A stretch of 64,000 nucleotides of DNA from Mucilaginibacter celer (GCF_003576455.2 NZ_CP032869.1:4092001-4156000); one strand, 5' to 3'. Positions 19,194 through 28,864 are shown, counted from the first letter of the stretch. Numbers and translations: made by a program. The notes: generated from the letters alone by a model not told the origin.

Positions 19194-21707
19194 TTAAACA
19201 ACACCGCCCATTAACGGATCGGTTTTAGTTGGTGCGCCTGTTTCAACACGACCTGCAAAGCGTTCTTCAAAAGCATCGTAGCCTTTTAGTGTTACGCCCA
19301 AATCGTACCAGTTGTGGTTTTTAGCAAGGTTTAAAACAACCCTTGTACCGCCACCGGCAGGTATGGCCAGGGTTTGAGCCTGTGCCTTATAACTTTTATC
19401 ACTGATCACCGCAGTATGCGCTTTTTTATCGTGGTTGGTAATATTTATAACCACATTACCGGTAAGCTTAGCGGCGTTTAAACGGCTGGCTTCATAATCG
19501 CAGGTAATTTTAATCTGTGGGTTGTTATTGCTACCGGTAAACTCACGGTAAAAACCGTTAGGGCCATAAACTTTTAAATGATAAGCACTGTTTTCAAAAT
19601 TGCTGATTTTCCATTCATCGGTTAAAGTATCACCCGCAGCGGCACTGTAATCCCATGCACGTAACTGCTCTTTCTCATACGGATTAACTGCATACACTCT
19701 GAACGGTGAACCTGCCGAACGCTGACCATAAACTTTATTACCAGCTTTAAAAGCTATCTCAAAAGTATTGCTGGCTTTATTAAAATACCCGTTGGTGTAC
19801 AACTCGTAAGGCAACGCGCATGATGGCTTAACACCTTTTTCCTGTTTAGGAAAATATGGCGATTGGGTATGATCTGTATTGATCTGCTCAATTTCGGCAG
19901 CGGACAGCTTTTTAAAGTTGGCCGGGATCTCCTTGAACTGTGCCTGATGGATATCTTCAATAAATTGTTTCTTCTCCAGGAATACAGGGCCATCTATTTT
20001 CTCGCCATTATAAGGACGGAAAGCCGATGTCAAATCCCCGCAAATGGTACGGCGCCATTGGGTGATATTTTCTTCCTGAACTTTTTTATTGAGTTTCTTA
20101 GCCAAAAATGTTTCAACAAATTGTATCGACGAAGTATGGTCAAACACTTCCGAACATACATAACCACCACGCGTCCATGGCGAGGCGATGATCATTGGTA
20201 CACGGTAGCCTAAGCCTATGGCAGCCTCACGGATATTGGTATCTGTTGCAGATGGGTTGGTTTGCTGTTCTTTAGTAACGAAATCAAGTTTTGGATCTAT
20301 TCCTGCCGATACTTTGCCAGTATGTTCTTTATACGGGTTAGGAACTACATACGGAGGTACATGGTCAAAATAACCATCGTTTTCATCATAGGTGATCACA
20401 AAAATGGTTTTCTTCCACACCTCCGGGTTTTGAAGCAATATCTCCATCGCCTCACTCACATACCACGGACCAAACCATGGTTCACCCGGGTGATCTGAGA
20501 AATTGGCGGGTGGCATCAGCCATGATACCGTTGGTAGCGTACCATTCTTTACATCCTCCCTAAACTGGTGGAACACATCACCTTTAGGTACATTTACCTT
20601 ACGGCTGGTTCCATTATCATTATATTCCAATGTTTCCAGGCTATGGTAATCTGGATTGCTGATATTAGTAGTGAAAGCCTTGTTATTTAACGACTGCTGT
20701 GTTTTAGGCAGATTGTTAAAATTCTCTTTAGTGTATTTTGCCTGTGCCAGCTCAATATTAGCCAATAACTTTTTAGCGGCAGCAAGGCGGGTTACTACCC
20801 TGCCCTCCTGGGGCTGCTTTTCCATTTCGGCAATCTGCTTCAGCGTATTCTCTTTTTTCGATTGCAAACCGGCAATACCCCCCTCGTGCATCCGCACATT
20901 GTATTGTTCAAAGTACTCCAATACGTTGGTACCGAAATTACCTAACCAGGCTTCCTCCTCGTTACCAAAATCAAGGCCCATGGTAAGTTCATTTTGATAA
21001 ACTTTCCAGCTTACACCATGTTCTTCCAATCGCTCGGGGAAGGTTGTCCAGTTCAGTACCGGGTAGTTATAGTTGTCGATGTTCCATAGGTGGGCAATGC
21101 CTTCGGATTTGTTGGCCTCGCGCACGGTGCCGGTCATCCAGTAATAGCGGTTGGGATGGGTACCGGTTATGCTTGAGCAAAAGTTTTGATCGCATACGGT
21201 AAAGGCATCAGCAAGCGAATAATAGAACGGAAAATCGGCACGGTTGCAGTAGCCCATGGTTAGGGGCATATCGGCAAAGTTTTTATTGCGTGCTTTTTTT
21301 ACATCCAGCCATTTATCGTATTTTCCATTGTTCATGGCATCGGTTTGGTCGCTCCAGCCGTGGGGTAATGACCCCATCCAGGCAATTTTGGTATCCTTTA
21401 CATCTAAATGGAAAGGGCCGTAAGTATCGCCTTTATTGTTGGTTTGCAGCCAAACTTTATTTTTATCGGGAAGGTTGATAGCGCGGGGATCGTTATAACC
21501 ACGTACACCTTTAAGGGTACCTAACTGGTGATCGAACGAGCGGTTTTCCTGCATCAGGAACACAATATGCTCAGCATCATAAAAAGTACTGCCCGGCTCG
21601 GGATTAACAGCCAGGGCTTTTTGTATAACGGGTGGCAGCATATTTATTGCCGCGGCGCTGCCGGATAATAAAGCTGCCTTTTTTAAAAAGTCTCTTCTTG
21701 AATTCAT
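19194..21707 (-). CDS. phosphocholine-specific phospholipase C, Tat-exported
   Basis: An 837-aa enzyme predicted to cleave phosphatidylcholine-type lipids to diacylglycerol and phosphocholine. I choose the ATG at 21707 because MNSRRDFLKKAALLSGSAAA is a clear Tat signal; the 16 upstream in-frame codons are not needed. The phosphoesterase domain spans about 40-590 (FLMQENRSFDH at 50-60, SWLMPPANFSDHPG, FVITYDENDGYFDH). Two C-terminal DUF756-type beta domains follow. Length and order match the bacterial non-haemolytic phospholipase C family. Neighbouring sigma/FecR and TonB receptors suggest it belongs to a lipid or phosphate scavenging locus. Confidence 0.9.
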   Translation of the reverse strand: MNSRRDFLKKAALLSGSAAAINMLPPVIQKALAVNPEPGSTFYDAEHIVFLMQENRSFDHQLGTLKGVRGYNDPRAINLPDKNKVWLQTNNKGDTYGPFHLDVKDTKIAWMGSLPHGWSDQTDAMNNGKYDKWLDVKKARNKNFADMPLTMGYCNRADFPFYYSLADAFTVCDQNFCSSITGTHPNRYYWMTGTVREANKSEGIAHLWNIDNYNYPVLNWTTFPERLEEHGVSWKVYQNELTMGLDFGNEEEAWLGNFGTNVLEYFEQYNVRMHEGGIAGLQSKKENTLKQIAEMEKQPQEGRVVTRLAAAKKLLANIELAQAKYTKENFNNLPKTQQSLNNKAFTTNISNPDYHSLETLEYNDNGTSRKVNVPKGDVFHQFREDVKNGTLPTVSWLMPPANFSDHPGEPWFGPWYVSEAMEILLQNPEVWKKTIFVITYDENDGYFDHVPPYVVPNPYKEHTGKVSAGIDPKLDFVTKEQQTNPSATDTNIREAAIGLGYRVPMIIASPWTRGGYVCSEVFDHTSSIQFVETFLAKKLNKKVQEENITQWRRTICGDLTSAFRPYNGEKIDGPVFLEKKQFIEDIHQAQFKEIPANFKKLSAAEIEQINTDHTQSPYFPKQEKGVKPSCALPYELYTNGYFNKASNTFEIAFKAGNKVYGQRSAGSPFRVYAVNPYEKEQLRAWDYSAAAGDTLTDEWKISNFENSAYHLKVYGPNGFYREFTGSNNNPQIKITCDYEASRLNAAKLTGNVVINITNHDKKAHTAVISDKSYKAQAQTLAIPAGGGTRVVLNLAKNHNWYDLGVTLKGYDAFEERFAGRVETGAPTKTDPLMGGVV

Positions 21708-22069
21708 CTTACAAATTCTGTTTAATTGCTTAATGTTTTTAATTAGATACGGCAAAGGCTGAGTAAGCCATGCTTTTGTACCATGGAGATTTGAGGATAA
21801 ACGGCATATCCCGCTGCCATATTTATCCGCGGCGAATATCCTGCAAGCAAGTAAATTTTATGTTAGGAAGAAATTAATTATCGTAACATATCAATAATGA
21901 TACGTAAACATGCAATTGATGAGACTGGTTTTATTTTAATAGTTAGAAAGCCGGTACTTGTGCCGGTTATCTTTGGGCATCGCCTTTATACAAAGGCTTA
22001 AAAGCCAACGCTGCCGCAAAACAGGTAGTTATGCGGCAGCGAGGATCGAAAAAGAGTGGGGGGTGGATT
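21708..22069. other. intergenic region with two hairpins
   Basis: No convincing gene is present in this 362-bp stretch. It should hold the promoter of the phospholipase gene and the 3' end of the TlpA-like transcript. A 10-bp stem CGCTGCCGCA / TGCGGCAGCG at 22009-22041, and a shorter CCGG hairpin near 21966-21985, lie just beyond the TlpA stop codon and could terminate or stabilise that transcript. Confidence 0.45.
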
Positions 22070-23197
22070 CTAATTCTTAAAAACCTCGGCAAGCTTTTTA
22101 TTTAGCTCTTCTCCACGAAGCGTTGTGCTAATGAGTTTTCCGTCCCGATCTACCAGGAAAGTGGCCGGGATACCCGTTACGCCGTACAGGCGGGCAGCAC
22201 TATTGTTGTTGCCTTTAAGATCACTAACCTGGGGCCATCCCATCCCTTCCTGCTGCACAGCCTTTAACCATTTTTCACGGCTGCTGTCAAGTGATACAGA
22301 CAGGATCTCAAATCCTTTATCTTTATACATTTTATACTGGCTTAACAGATTGGGAATTTCCTGGCGGCAAGGCGAACACCAGCTGGCCCAGAAATCAACC
22401 AACACTATTTTGCCTTTGTAATCAGCTAATGACACGGCTTTACCGGCCGGGTTTACTTGTGTAAACGTTGGCGCAACGCCTCCAATTTTCAAACGATAAT
22501 GCGCATCAATAAGCTCCTTGATGGTCTTGCCATTATCCGTTGCCTGAATTGCAGGGCTAAAGGTTTTGTAGATCTGTTCGGCTAATGCAGCAGTTTTATC
22601 ATTAGCTGCCGTACCGAACAATGCTACAGGCGCAAAGAAAGAATCCGGATGGGTTTTAGCAAACTCCAGGTTTTTAGTCCCCAGGTCGGCAATCATTTTA
22701 TAGTGACGGCGGGCTACCGCGTTCAGGAATGAGGTATCCTGAGCAAGTTCGGGCGCGGCGGCAATCTCGGCATTTGAAATGCGGTCAATATCCCATGGCA
22801 TCGGCCCTACTGCCTTTACATAAGCTGAATATTCATCATAGGTTTTAGAACCGCTGAATTGAGCATTTGCCAACGAGTCTTTAGAAGCGATATTCAACGT
22901 CTCGTTGGAGAAGTTAAAATAGATAACGTCCCCGCCGTGGGTAGCAATCTCACGTCCGGCACCTTTATGGTCAATTGCCAGCCGTACTGAGCTGTAAGGA
23001 TTCATCTGACCGGTAAAATGGAAAGCTCCGTTGGCCAACGTGGTTGAATCTTCATGCCCTTTGCCATCAGTCATAAAACTTAAATAAACTTTTTTACCGT
23101 TTAGGTTACCAACCTGCCCGTTAATGTTAAAGTGAGGCGTTTGGGCGGCAACATTCAATGCAACCGTACTTAAAATAATGCTTAATAGTTTTTTCAT
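22070..23197 (-). CDS. TlpA/ResA-like thiol-disulfide oxidoreductase with DUF4369 domain
   Basis: A 375-aa exported thioredoxin-fold protein. I take the ATG at 23197 (MKKLLSIILS, a normal signal peptide ending NVAAQ) rather than the ATG 33 bp upstream. Residues about 22-130 form a DUF4369-type beta domain; the thioredoxin domain fills the C-terminal 140 residues, with the redox motif WCSPC at 273-277 and the cis-Pro loop TGIPATFL. Such proteins reduce disulfides in the periplasm, for example in cytochrome c maturation. It is monocistronic. Confidence 0.88.
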   Translation of the reverse strand: MKKLLSIILSTVALNVAAQTPHFNINGQVGNLNGKKVYLSFMTDGKGHEDSTTLANGAFHFTGQMNPYSSVRLAIDHKGAGREIATHGGDVIYFNFSNETLNIASKDSLANAQFSGSKTYDEYSAYVKAVGPMPWDIDRISNAEIAAAPELAQDTSFLNAVARRHYKMIADLGTKNLEFAKTHPDSFFAPVALFGTAANDKTAALAEQIYKTFSPAIQATDNGKTIKELIDAHYRLKIGGVAPTFTQVNPAGKAVSLADYKGKIVLVDFWASWCSPCRQEIPNLLSQYKMYKDKGFEILSVSLDSSREKWLKAVQQEGMGWPQVSDLKGNNNSAARLYGVTGIPATFLVDRDGKLISTTLRGEELNKKLAEVFKN

Positions 23198-23230
23198 TTT
23201 TTGGATACTCAACAATATATGTTCTTTCAA

Positions 23231-23720
23231 ATTTGTTTACTCAAATAGTGCAGGCAGGCCTTGTTTAAATTAATTTCAACGCCCCCGGATGATGGCCGTA
23301 TTCTTACATGAGCGCCGAAAATGAAAACAGCCCATGCGGAGTAAAAATATTTAGAGAAGATGCCTTAATCAAACTCCAATTGCTCATTATAATTTTGCTC
23401 AACTGCTTTTTCGCACATTGCTTCGATACCGTCACAGCATTTGATTTAAGGCCGTCGCTCTTATCCTGGTTGTCAAATGCAGCGCCGGTATCTCATGAAG
23501 CATTCTTTCAATCGCTCTATCGAGCTTCTTTTGAAAGACAATGTGCTCTGTTTGCATGACGGTTCGCGACATATAAATAAACATTAAAGTCAAACACTAA
23601 TAATTCACGACGCTATACTTGTTACTTTATATTATCTGAAAATATTTGAAATAGGTTTTTATAATTCAAGATTCAATTAAGATTTATTTATCTTCAACAA
23701 TGTGATATTATATTTAATAG
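23231..23720. other. 490-bp intergenic stretch at the edge of an AT-rich insert
   Basis: I see no convincing gene here. A possible 83-codon plus-strand frame at 23308-23559 has one hydrophobic stretch but no recognised domain and looks accidental. Composition becomes AT-rich after about 23570, where the TIR-gene insert begins. A promoter for the TIR gene should lie near 23630-23700, but I cannot define its elements. Confidence 0.5.
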
Positions 23721-24794
23721 ATGAAAAAGCCTACCATTTTTTTAAGTCATTCGGCGAAAGACAAATTGGTGATAAATCAATTAAAGAATATGTTGATGAC
23801 AAAAACATCGCAAACTGTTGATATATTCTGTTCAAGTGATGGCCAAAGTATTCCCTTTGGTAAAAATTGGATTCATACCGTAGAAGAAGCTTTAACTAAC
23901 TCGTCTATAATGTTCGTTTTCGTTACCCCAAATTCTATTCATTCAAATTGGATATACTTTGAAGCAGGGTATTCCTATTCAAAAGCTATTGAGGTAATTC
24001 CTGTTGGACTTTTAGGGGTGGATTTGTCAACAATTCAACCTCCATTAAGCCTATTACAAGGCTTTAATGTAGCTTCGTTTGAGGGGTTGAATAATTTATT
24101 GAAAATAATTAACACGAAATTCAGTTATAGCTATCCTTTGTCTTTTCACTCAACCGACCTCTTGTTATTGGAATCGCAAGCGGATAAGCTTATTAGAGAT
24201 AACTCGGCCGTTATCGACACAATCGACTATCTACATCTCCGCCTTAGTAGTGTAGAAAGCAACGAAACCAAACATTCACTTGATGAATCGGCGTTCGATA
24301 AAATCAAAGATTATTTTTCAAACGATGGTGATGTTGGTAATTTCTACAATCAAGGTATGGAATCCCATGGACTATCTATATCAAAGGTAATTTCCATGCC
24401 TAACAAATTTTGGTTTGAAATAAAGATTGATCCTTTTCTTTACAAAGTACACTTAAAGCACTTAAAAAGTTTAATAAACAAGATATATGATGTTCCATTA
24501 AACACATTTTACTTTATAATAAAACTAAACAAAAATTACAACCTACTTACTGAAACATTCAAAATTTCTTCAAGATTACATCCTTTTGGGATAACTTTCT
24601 CTGACAAGAAAAACGTGTTCAAATTTGAAAATCTGGAATTTACAATTCTCTCTTCAGGACGAGGCAATAGCGCGGCCGAATTGCGCATAATGTATAATGT
24701 AGCAGATTTAGGAAATATTTATATTGAGCCTCTAATCTCAATGCTTTTAAATTCTGGGGTCATTGTGGAAGAGGCGCCCGTTTTCGAAATATGA
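23721..24794 (+). CDS. TIR-domain protein, candidate NAD-consuming defence effector
   Basis: A 357-aa soluble protein. Residues about 3-130 are a bacterial TIR domain: first strand TIFLSHSAKD (5-14), BB-loop region FCSSDGQSIPFG (36-47) and the SNWIYFEAGYSYSK segment in which Glu81 matches the catalytic glutamate of NAD-cleaving TIRs. Residues 190-357 form a second alpha/beta domain that I do not recognise and which may sense the trigger. The gene is clearly more AT-rich than its neighbours, suggesting transfer. A small membrane protein gene follows 57 bp later. An anti-phage role is inferred from the TIR family, not shown. Confidence 0.8.
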   Translation: MKKPTIFLSHSAKDKLVINQLKNMLMTKTSQTVDIFCSSDGQSIPFGKNWIHTVEEALTNSSIMFVFVTPNSIHSNWIYFEAGYSYSKAIEVIPVGLLGVDLSTIQPPLSLLQGFNVASFEGLNNLLKIINTKFSYSYPLSFHSTDLLLLESQADKLIRDNSAVIDTIDYLHLRLSSVESNETKHSLDESAFDKIKDYFSNDGDVGNFYNQGMESHGLSISKVISMPNKFWFEIKIDPFLYKVHLKHLKSLINKIYDVPLNTFYFIIKLNKNYNLLTETFKISSRLHPFGITFSDKKNVFKFENLEFTILSSGRGNSAAELRIMYNVADLGNIYIEPLISMLLNSGVIVEEAPVFEI

Positions 24795-24851
24795 TTTTAG
24801 AACTTTCATCTTTATAAATAATCAATCAAAACAACTTACAATAGCTATCCA

Positions 24852-25124
24852 ATGCTCTTAGTTATAGCAGCTATAATTGGGATTGGTGGTTTTATTGTTG
24901 GCAATCAAAACAATTCGTCTTATGCTGTTTCCTTTACCGTTGTCTTAGCGATTATCTTAGTTTCAATATACTTCTTAACCAGAAAGCATGTTTGCGTGAT
25001 TGCTTCAAGCGGAGGTTCGAGGATTGTTTTTGCCACATCAAACATGAGTCATGATAGCTTAATAAGATTCATTGATTTAGTAGAAGATTCAAAATACCGC
25101 AGTACCCTAAGAGCATTAGTTTAA
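24852..25124 (+). CDS. small membrane protein, DUF6232-like
   Basis: A 90-aa protein with two hydrophobic helices (about 2-16 and 26-43) followed by a soluble tail: CVIASSGGSRIVFATSNMS then an acidic helix LIRFIDLVEDSKY. The layout (two helices, then a short beta hairpin of the type V-x-T-x-S-G and a final helix) resembles DUF6232 proteins, but the usual N-terminal beta segment is missing, so the gene may be truncated; the frame is open for only ten codons upstream without a start codon. It shares the AT-rich composition of the TIR gene and may be its membrane partner. Confidence 0.55.
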   Translation: MLLVIAAIIGIGGFIVGNQNNSSYAVSFTVVLAIILVSIYFLTRKHVCVIASSGGSRIVFATSNMSHDSLIRFIDLVEDSKYRSTLRALV

Positions 25125-25232
25125 CCATTTCTCATCTAATTATCTGTAAGGCAGATCATAACATATAACAGCCCTTAAATAATAATATTCGATGCAATCC
25201 GAAGAAATAAACCCCGAAAAGACTTAGCCAAC

Positions 25233-25262
25233 AAAAAGCCCCTTAGATAAATCTAAGAGGCT
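25233..25262 (-). terminator. terminator of the tRNA-Arg gene
   Basis: On the minus strand AGCCTCTTAGAT pairs with ATCTAAGGGGCT (one G-U) around a short loop and is followed by TTTTTG. It lies 11 bp beyond the tRNA 3' end. Confidence 0.8.
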
Positions 25263-25272
25263 ATACAAGATG

Positions 25273-25346
25273 TGATCCCATTAGGATTCGAACCTAAGAC
25301 CTACAGATTAGAAATCTGTTGCTCTATCCAGCTGAGCTATAGGACC
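25273..25346 (-). tRNA. tRNA-Arg (anticodon UCU)
   Basis: A 74-nt cloverleaf on the minus strand. The acceptor arms GGTCCTA and TGGGATC pair with two G-U pairs; the D-arm is GCTC...GAGC; the anticodon stem ACAGA/TCTGT closes the loop TTTCTAA, giving anticodon TCT; the T-arm contains TTCGAAT. The 3' CCA is not encoded. The 3' end faces the AT-rich TIR-gene insert. Confidence 0.97.
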
Positions 25347-25473
25347 ATCACATTAAAAATACAATCATCAACCCGGTTTTGAACCTACAGTGTTTGTATT
25401 GTTTTTTTGCGGTGCAAATATGCTAAATTATGCTCAAAATAGCAATCAATTTTATCAATTGATTTGCTAAGCG

Positions 25474-26295
25474 TTATTTGGCCGCCCATAAAGGTAAAAC
25501 TATGGCTTCCTGGTATTTGTTTTTGATGGTGTTGCAAAAGTCTGTAGTGCGGGCAAAGGGATATCCTTTAGCTTGCGCCCAATCAATAAAATCAGCCAAA
25601 CGCCGGGTTAAGGCATCTCCCGAGTTCCTGGCAACATAGCCCGGAATACCTATGCTATCCTTATCATGCAGATCGGTGAATTCCCAGGGGTGGAAATACA
25701 GGTTCAGGTAGCCATCTTTTTTATAAGCTCCCCCGCTCATCCTTTTTAACAAAAACAATGGCAGGTTATGAAAGCTTAACCAAAAAAGCGGGAAACGCAA
25801 CCGTGCCGATACCGAGGCAGGAAGCTGTAATACATTACGATCATAAAACCATGTACGCGGTTTTTTCAGGTTGTTGTATCTCCCCGGCAGCCATGTAGGG
25901 TTTAACGATGAATTGTATTCGTAACCGGCCTCTGCTATTTCGGCCTCGTCAACAGGCATCATCCGCGCCATGCGGAAGCCGGTTACTTCGGTTCGCGAAA
26001 TTTGTTGAAGTACCAGTTTTGATTGCAGCAGGTGTTCGGATTTAAAATCTGAATGAAAATAGCCGTGCGATGCTATCTCGTGTCCGTCCGTCACTATCTG
26101 CCCAATAATGTCCGGGCGGTTAACGGCATAGTTTGCCGTGCAAAAAAACGTAGCCTTTACGTTTTTCTGCTTCAGCAGGTTCAGTATAGTTTGGGTACCC
26201 CGGGTTGAAATTTCAAGCTGCTCATCAAAAGAGATCGACTTGCCATACTCCAGCGGCAAATCAAACTCCTCTACATCAAATCCTAATAAGATCAT
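25474..26295 (-). CDS. polysaccharide deacetylase (NodB-type)
   Basis: A 273-aa carbohydrate esterase of the CE4/NodB type. It starts with the metal-binding FDVEEFD segment (residues 5-11), followed by the substrate loop ATFFCTANYA and the second metal motif SHGYFH (about 77-82), and later the WEF/HPWEF loop. It has no signal peptide. The start overlaps the 3' end of the GT2 gene by 20 bp, so the two are translationally coupled. With the glycosyltransferases it probably modifies a cell-surface glycan or lipid-linked sugar. Confidence 0.88.
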   Translation of the reverse strand: MILLGFDVEEFDLPLEYGKSISFDEQLEISTRGTQTILNLLKQKNVKATFFCTANYAVNRPDIIGQIVTDGHEIASHGYFHSDFKSEHLLQSKLVLQQISRTEVTGFRMARMMPVDEAEIAEAGYEYNSSLNPTWLPGRYNNLKKPRTWFYDRNVLQLPASVSARLRFPLFWLSFHNLPLFLLKRMSGGAYKKDGYLNLYFHPWEFTDLHDKDSIGIPGYVARNSGDALTRRLADFIDWAQAKGYPFARTTDFCNTIKNKYQEAIVLPLWAAK

Positions 26296-27244
26296 TATTT
26301 ACAATAACAACATTTGATGAACGGATAATATAATGCGGCCTGTGTTTTGATTGCATAAAGATTTTGCCTACATACACGCCAATCACACTCATCACCATCA
26401 ACTGTAATCCGCCAAAAAAGGCAATGGTAGCAATGATAGATGCCCAGCCTGATACAGCGTATCCCAAAAAATAACTTACCAGTACATAAGGGATATACAA
26501 AATAGCCGCTGTTGAAAACAGCAAACCTATCATCGAAATAATATAAAGCGGGCGGGCGCTGAATGCCACTATGCTGGTTACTGCAAGCTTAACCAGTTTA
26601 AAAAAAGAATAGCTTGCCTCGCCGGTGTGGCGTTTTGAGGGTACATATGGGATGCCGATCTGCTTGTAACCGGCCCATTTGATAATCCCCCTGAAAAAGA
26701 TTTCGTACTCGTCAATCAGTTTTAATTGCTTAACTACCTTTTCGTCAATCAACCTGAAATCGGCAGTGCCGTTTTCCATTTTGATGTCTGAGAGCATGTT
26801 TAGGCCTTTATAAAACAGTTTTGAAGTAACTTTTTGGTAGCTTTTACCGTGCGGATTTTCGCCTTCGCGGTAGGTGTAAACAATATCGTAGCCCTCTTCC
26901 CAATGGTGCAGCATTTTTAAAATCATTTGCGGGGGGTGCTGCAAATCGGCATCCATGGTTATAACGGCATTGCCTTTGGCCATGGCTATCCCGGCTTTCA
27001 GGGCATAATCTTTACCAAAATTGCGCGAAAGCTCTACATAAAAAACGTTTGGATATACTTCGGCGTTTATTTTAAGTTCATTCAGCGTATTATCACGGCT
27101 GCCATCATCAACAAAAATCAATTCGTAGGCATACCCGGTAGGTGTAAGGGTTTCACGGATCTGATCTATCAGATAGCTGATATTTTTTTCCTCATTGTGC
27201 GAGGGGATAACAATAGAGAGCTTTTTATCGACAGGGTATGTCAT
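26276..27244 (-). CDS. family 2 glycosyltransferase, polyisoprenyl-phosphate type
   Basis: A 322-aa enzyme with a GT-A domain: SIVIPSHNEEKN (9-20), VDDGSRDNT (44-53) and the nucleotide/metal motif MDADLQHP (about 96-103). Two transmembrane helices lie near residues 232-255 and 265-290. The layout matches GtrB/ArnC-like enzymes that move a sugar from a nucleotide donor to undecaprenyl phosphate. It overlaps the deacetylase downstream, and a GT87-type enzyme, which could use the lipid-linked sugar, lies just upstream. Confidence 0.9.
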   Translation of the reverse strand: MTYPVDKKLSIVIPSHNEEKNISYLIDQIRETLTPTGYAYELIFVDDGSRDNTLNELKINAEVYPNVFYVELSRNFGKDYALKAGIAMAKGNAVITMDADLQHPPQMILKMLHHWEEGYDIVYTYREGENPHGKSYQKVTSKLFYKGLNMLSDIKMENGTADFRLIDEKVVKQLKLIDEYEIFFRGIIKWAGYKQIGIPYVPSKRHTGEASYSFFKLVKLAVTSIVAFSARPLYIISMIGLLFSTAAILYIPYVLVSYFLGYAVSGWASIIATIAFFGGLQLMVMSVIGVYVGKIFMQSKHRPHYIIRSSNVVIVNNDLIRI

Positions 27245-27530
27245 TTTATTTTATCGCTATAGAATTTTTAATTGCAACAGGTTGTAACAGGTAAAAAATC
27301 ATATATTTGACATGCCTTTGCTTACCCTGTGTAACATATCTATTACGATAATATAGATAAAACGCTACAGCGCTCATCAATTTTTTAATCAGGGGATGGC
27401 AAAAGTTCTCAAATCGTAACTTTCCCGTTACAAACATAAATAATAAATTGTTATTTATCTGCAAGTATTCTGCGCTTTTTTTATGAAAATCATAACAGCA
27501 CACTTTAACTTGTTACGATAATTTAATTCG

Positions 27531-28709
27531 CTACTCAACTACGATTGCCTGCGCAGGCTTTTCGGCTTTAAAATCTCTCAGCAGCGTTTCGTAAACAATT
27601 TTTAGCCAGATTAAAAAACAAGGCAGCGATTTTAATTTATAGGGCACGATGTAATGCGTCCGGATATAATCAGGAAAAAGATCGGATGGCGATAAGCTGG
27701 TGATGATGAGCGCGAATACCAGTAAAAAAATCTCGAAACCGGTAACAGGCCTGTCAAGGTTCATAAACCAGATGGCTACGCCGGCAAAAGCGATGATATA
27801 GGTAGATGACTCGGCCGAGCTGCTGAAAATAACCGCGAAAATCAATACCGAACACAGAATAAGCAACTGGTATTGAAGCGTTTTGTACTGTTTAATTCTT
27901 AAATACGACAATCCAAACAATACCAAAGCCGGGCCTATCACATACATATTCTTCAAATCCTGGTAATTAAATACCTTACGGATGAGACCGGTAATACAAA
28001 TTTCCTGCATGGACGAATGCTGGTTATCATTGTTTTTAACCACCAGATCGGCATACCAATCATGATAGGTTTGTACAATAAACGAAGGCGACGAGATAGC
28101 CATCGGCAGCACAAACAACACTGCCGACCAAAATACAAAGCTGAGTGCAAACTTCAGCTTGTTATCCGAAAAGAAAAAGAATGCCAGACCCACTATCCCA
28201 TAAAGCTTTATAAATGCTCCAAGGGCAATCATCAGCGCGGCCCAAAAATCTTGTTTGCGTTTTATAAAATTGAAACCGAGGATGATCAATGCCGCTATCA
28301 TAGGGTTGCTTTGTACATTGGCCGAGGCTGTCATCAACTCGTGCGCACAGATCAACAGAATCACCACATATTGATCTTTTTTTATCGGCAGCGTTTGGAT
28401 AGCTTTAAGCAGGATGAACGCATTAAACAGCACCCATAAAATAACACCAATACTATCGGGCAGTATAGCAAATGGCGCCATAATGATAGAAAACACAGGG
28501 CCATAATGATTCAGATCGTAATAATGCTCGGGCTGGTAAGCGTATAGGTTATGCTGATGAATGGTATTTAAAAAGTTGTATTTAAAAATGGTGTAATTGT
28601 TAAAACCCTGGTGGGTTAACACACCTTTAACAACCAAAAATAAACTTAAACCAAACCACAGTGTGTACACAAAAGGTTTGTTGTAAACGAGCTTAGCCAG
28701 TTTTTGCAC
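27531..28709 (-). CDS. GT87-type polyprenol-phosphate mannosyltransferase-like membrane protein
   Basis: A 392-aa polytopic membrane protein with about nine to ten hydrophobic helices and a first periplasmic loop carrying QPEHYYDLNHYGPVFS, similar to the DUF2029/GT87 GT-C family that uses lipid-linked sugars. The start is a GTG at 28709, and no better ATG is in frame nearby. A 286-bp gap separates it from the GT2 gene; an 85-codon frame there looks accidental. The gene probably works with GT2 and the deacetylase in surface glycan assembly. Confidence 0.78.
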   Translation of the reverse strand: MQKLAKLVYNKPFVYTLWFGLSLFLVVKGVLTHQGFNNYTIFKYNFLNTIHQHNLYAYQPEHYYDLNHYGPVFSIIMAPFAILPDSIGVILWVLFNAFILLKAIQTLPIKKDQYVVILLICAHELMTASANVQSNPMIAALIILGFNFIKRKQDFWAALMIALGAFIKLYGIVGLAFFFFSDNKLKFALSFVFWSAVLFVLPMAISSPSFIVQTYHDWYADLVVKNNDNQHSSMQEICITGLIRKVFNYQDLKNMYVIGPALVLFGLSYLRIKQYKTLQYQLLILCSVLIFAVIFSSSAESSTYIIAFAGVAIWFMNLDRPVTGFEIFLLVFALIITSLSPSDLFPDYIRTHYIVPYKLKSLPCFLIWLKIVYETLLRDFKAEKPAQAIVVE

Positions 28710-28864
28710 TTAATAAGGGGTTAATTTTTTGCGAAGATATAACATCAGGTAACAAACCTGTTACTTTTTTAACAATTCTTAACGCTTAACATTTGATACA
28801 TGTTAACCGGGGCGTACTCCCCGGTCTTAATTTATATATTTGGTTAAACATAATTATCAACCTG

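Noticed and set aside
23308..23559. An 83-aa protein gene upstream of the TIR gene
   Set aside because: No recognised domain, a poor start context and a mixed composition. It lies at the boundary of the AT-rich block and looks accidental.
27246..27503. An 85-aa gene between GT2 and GT87 genes
   Set aside because: The translation shows no domain and the region is AT-rich with promoter-like character.
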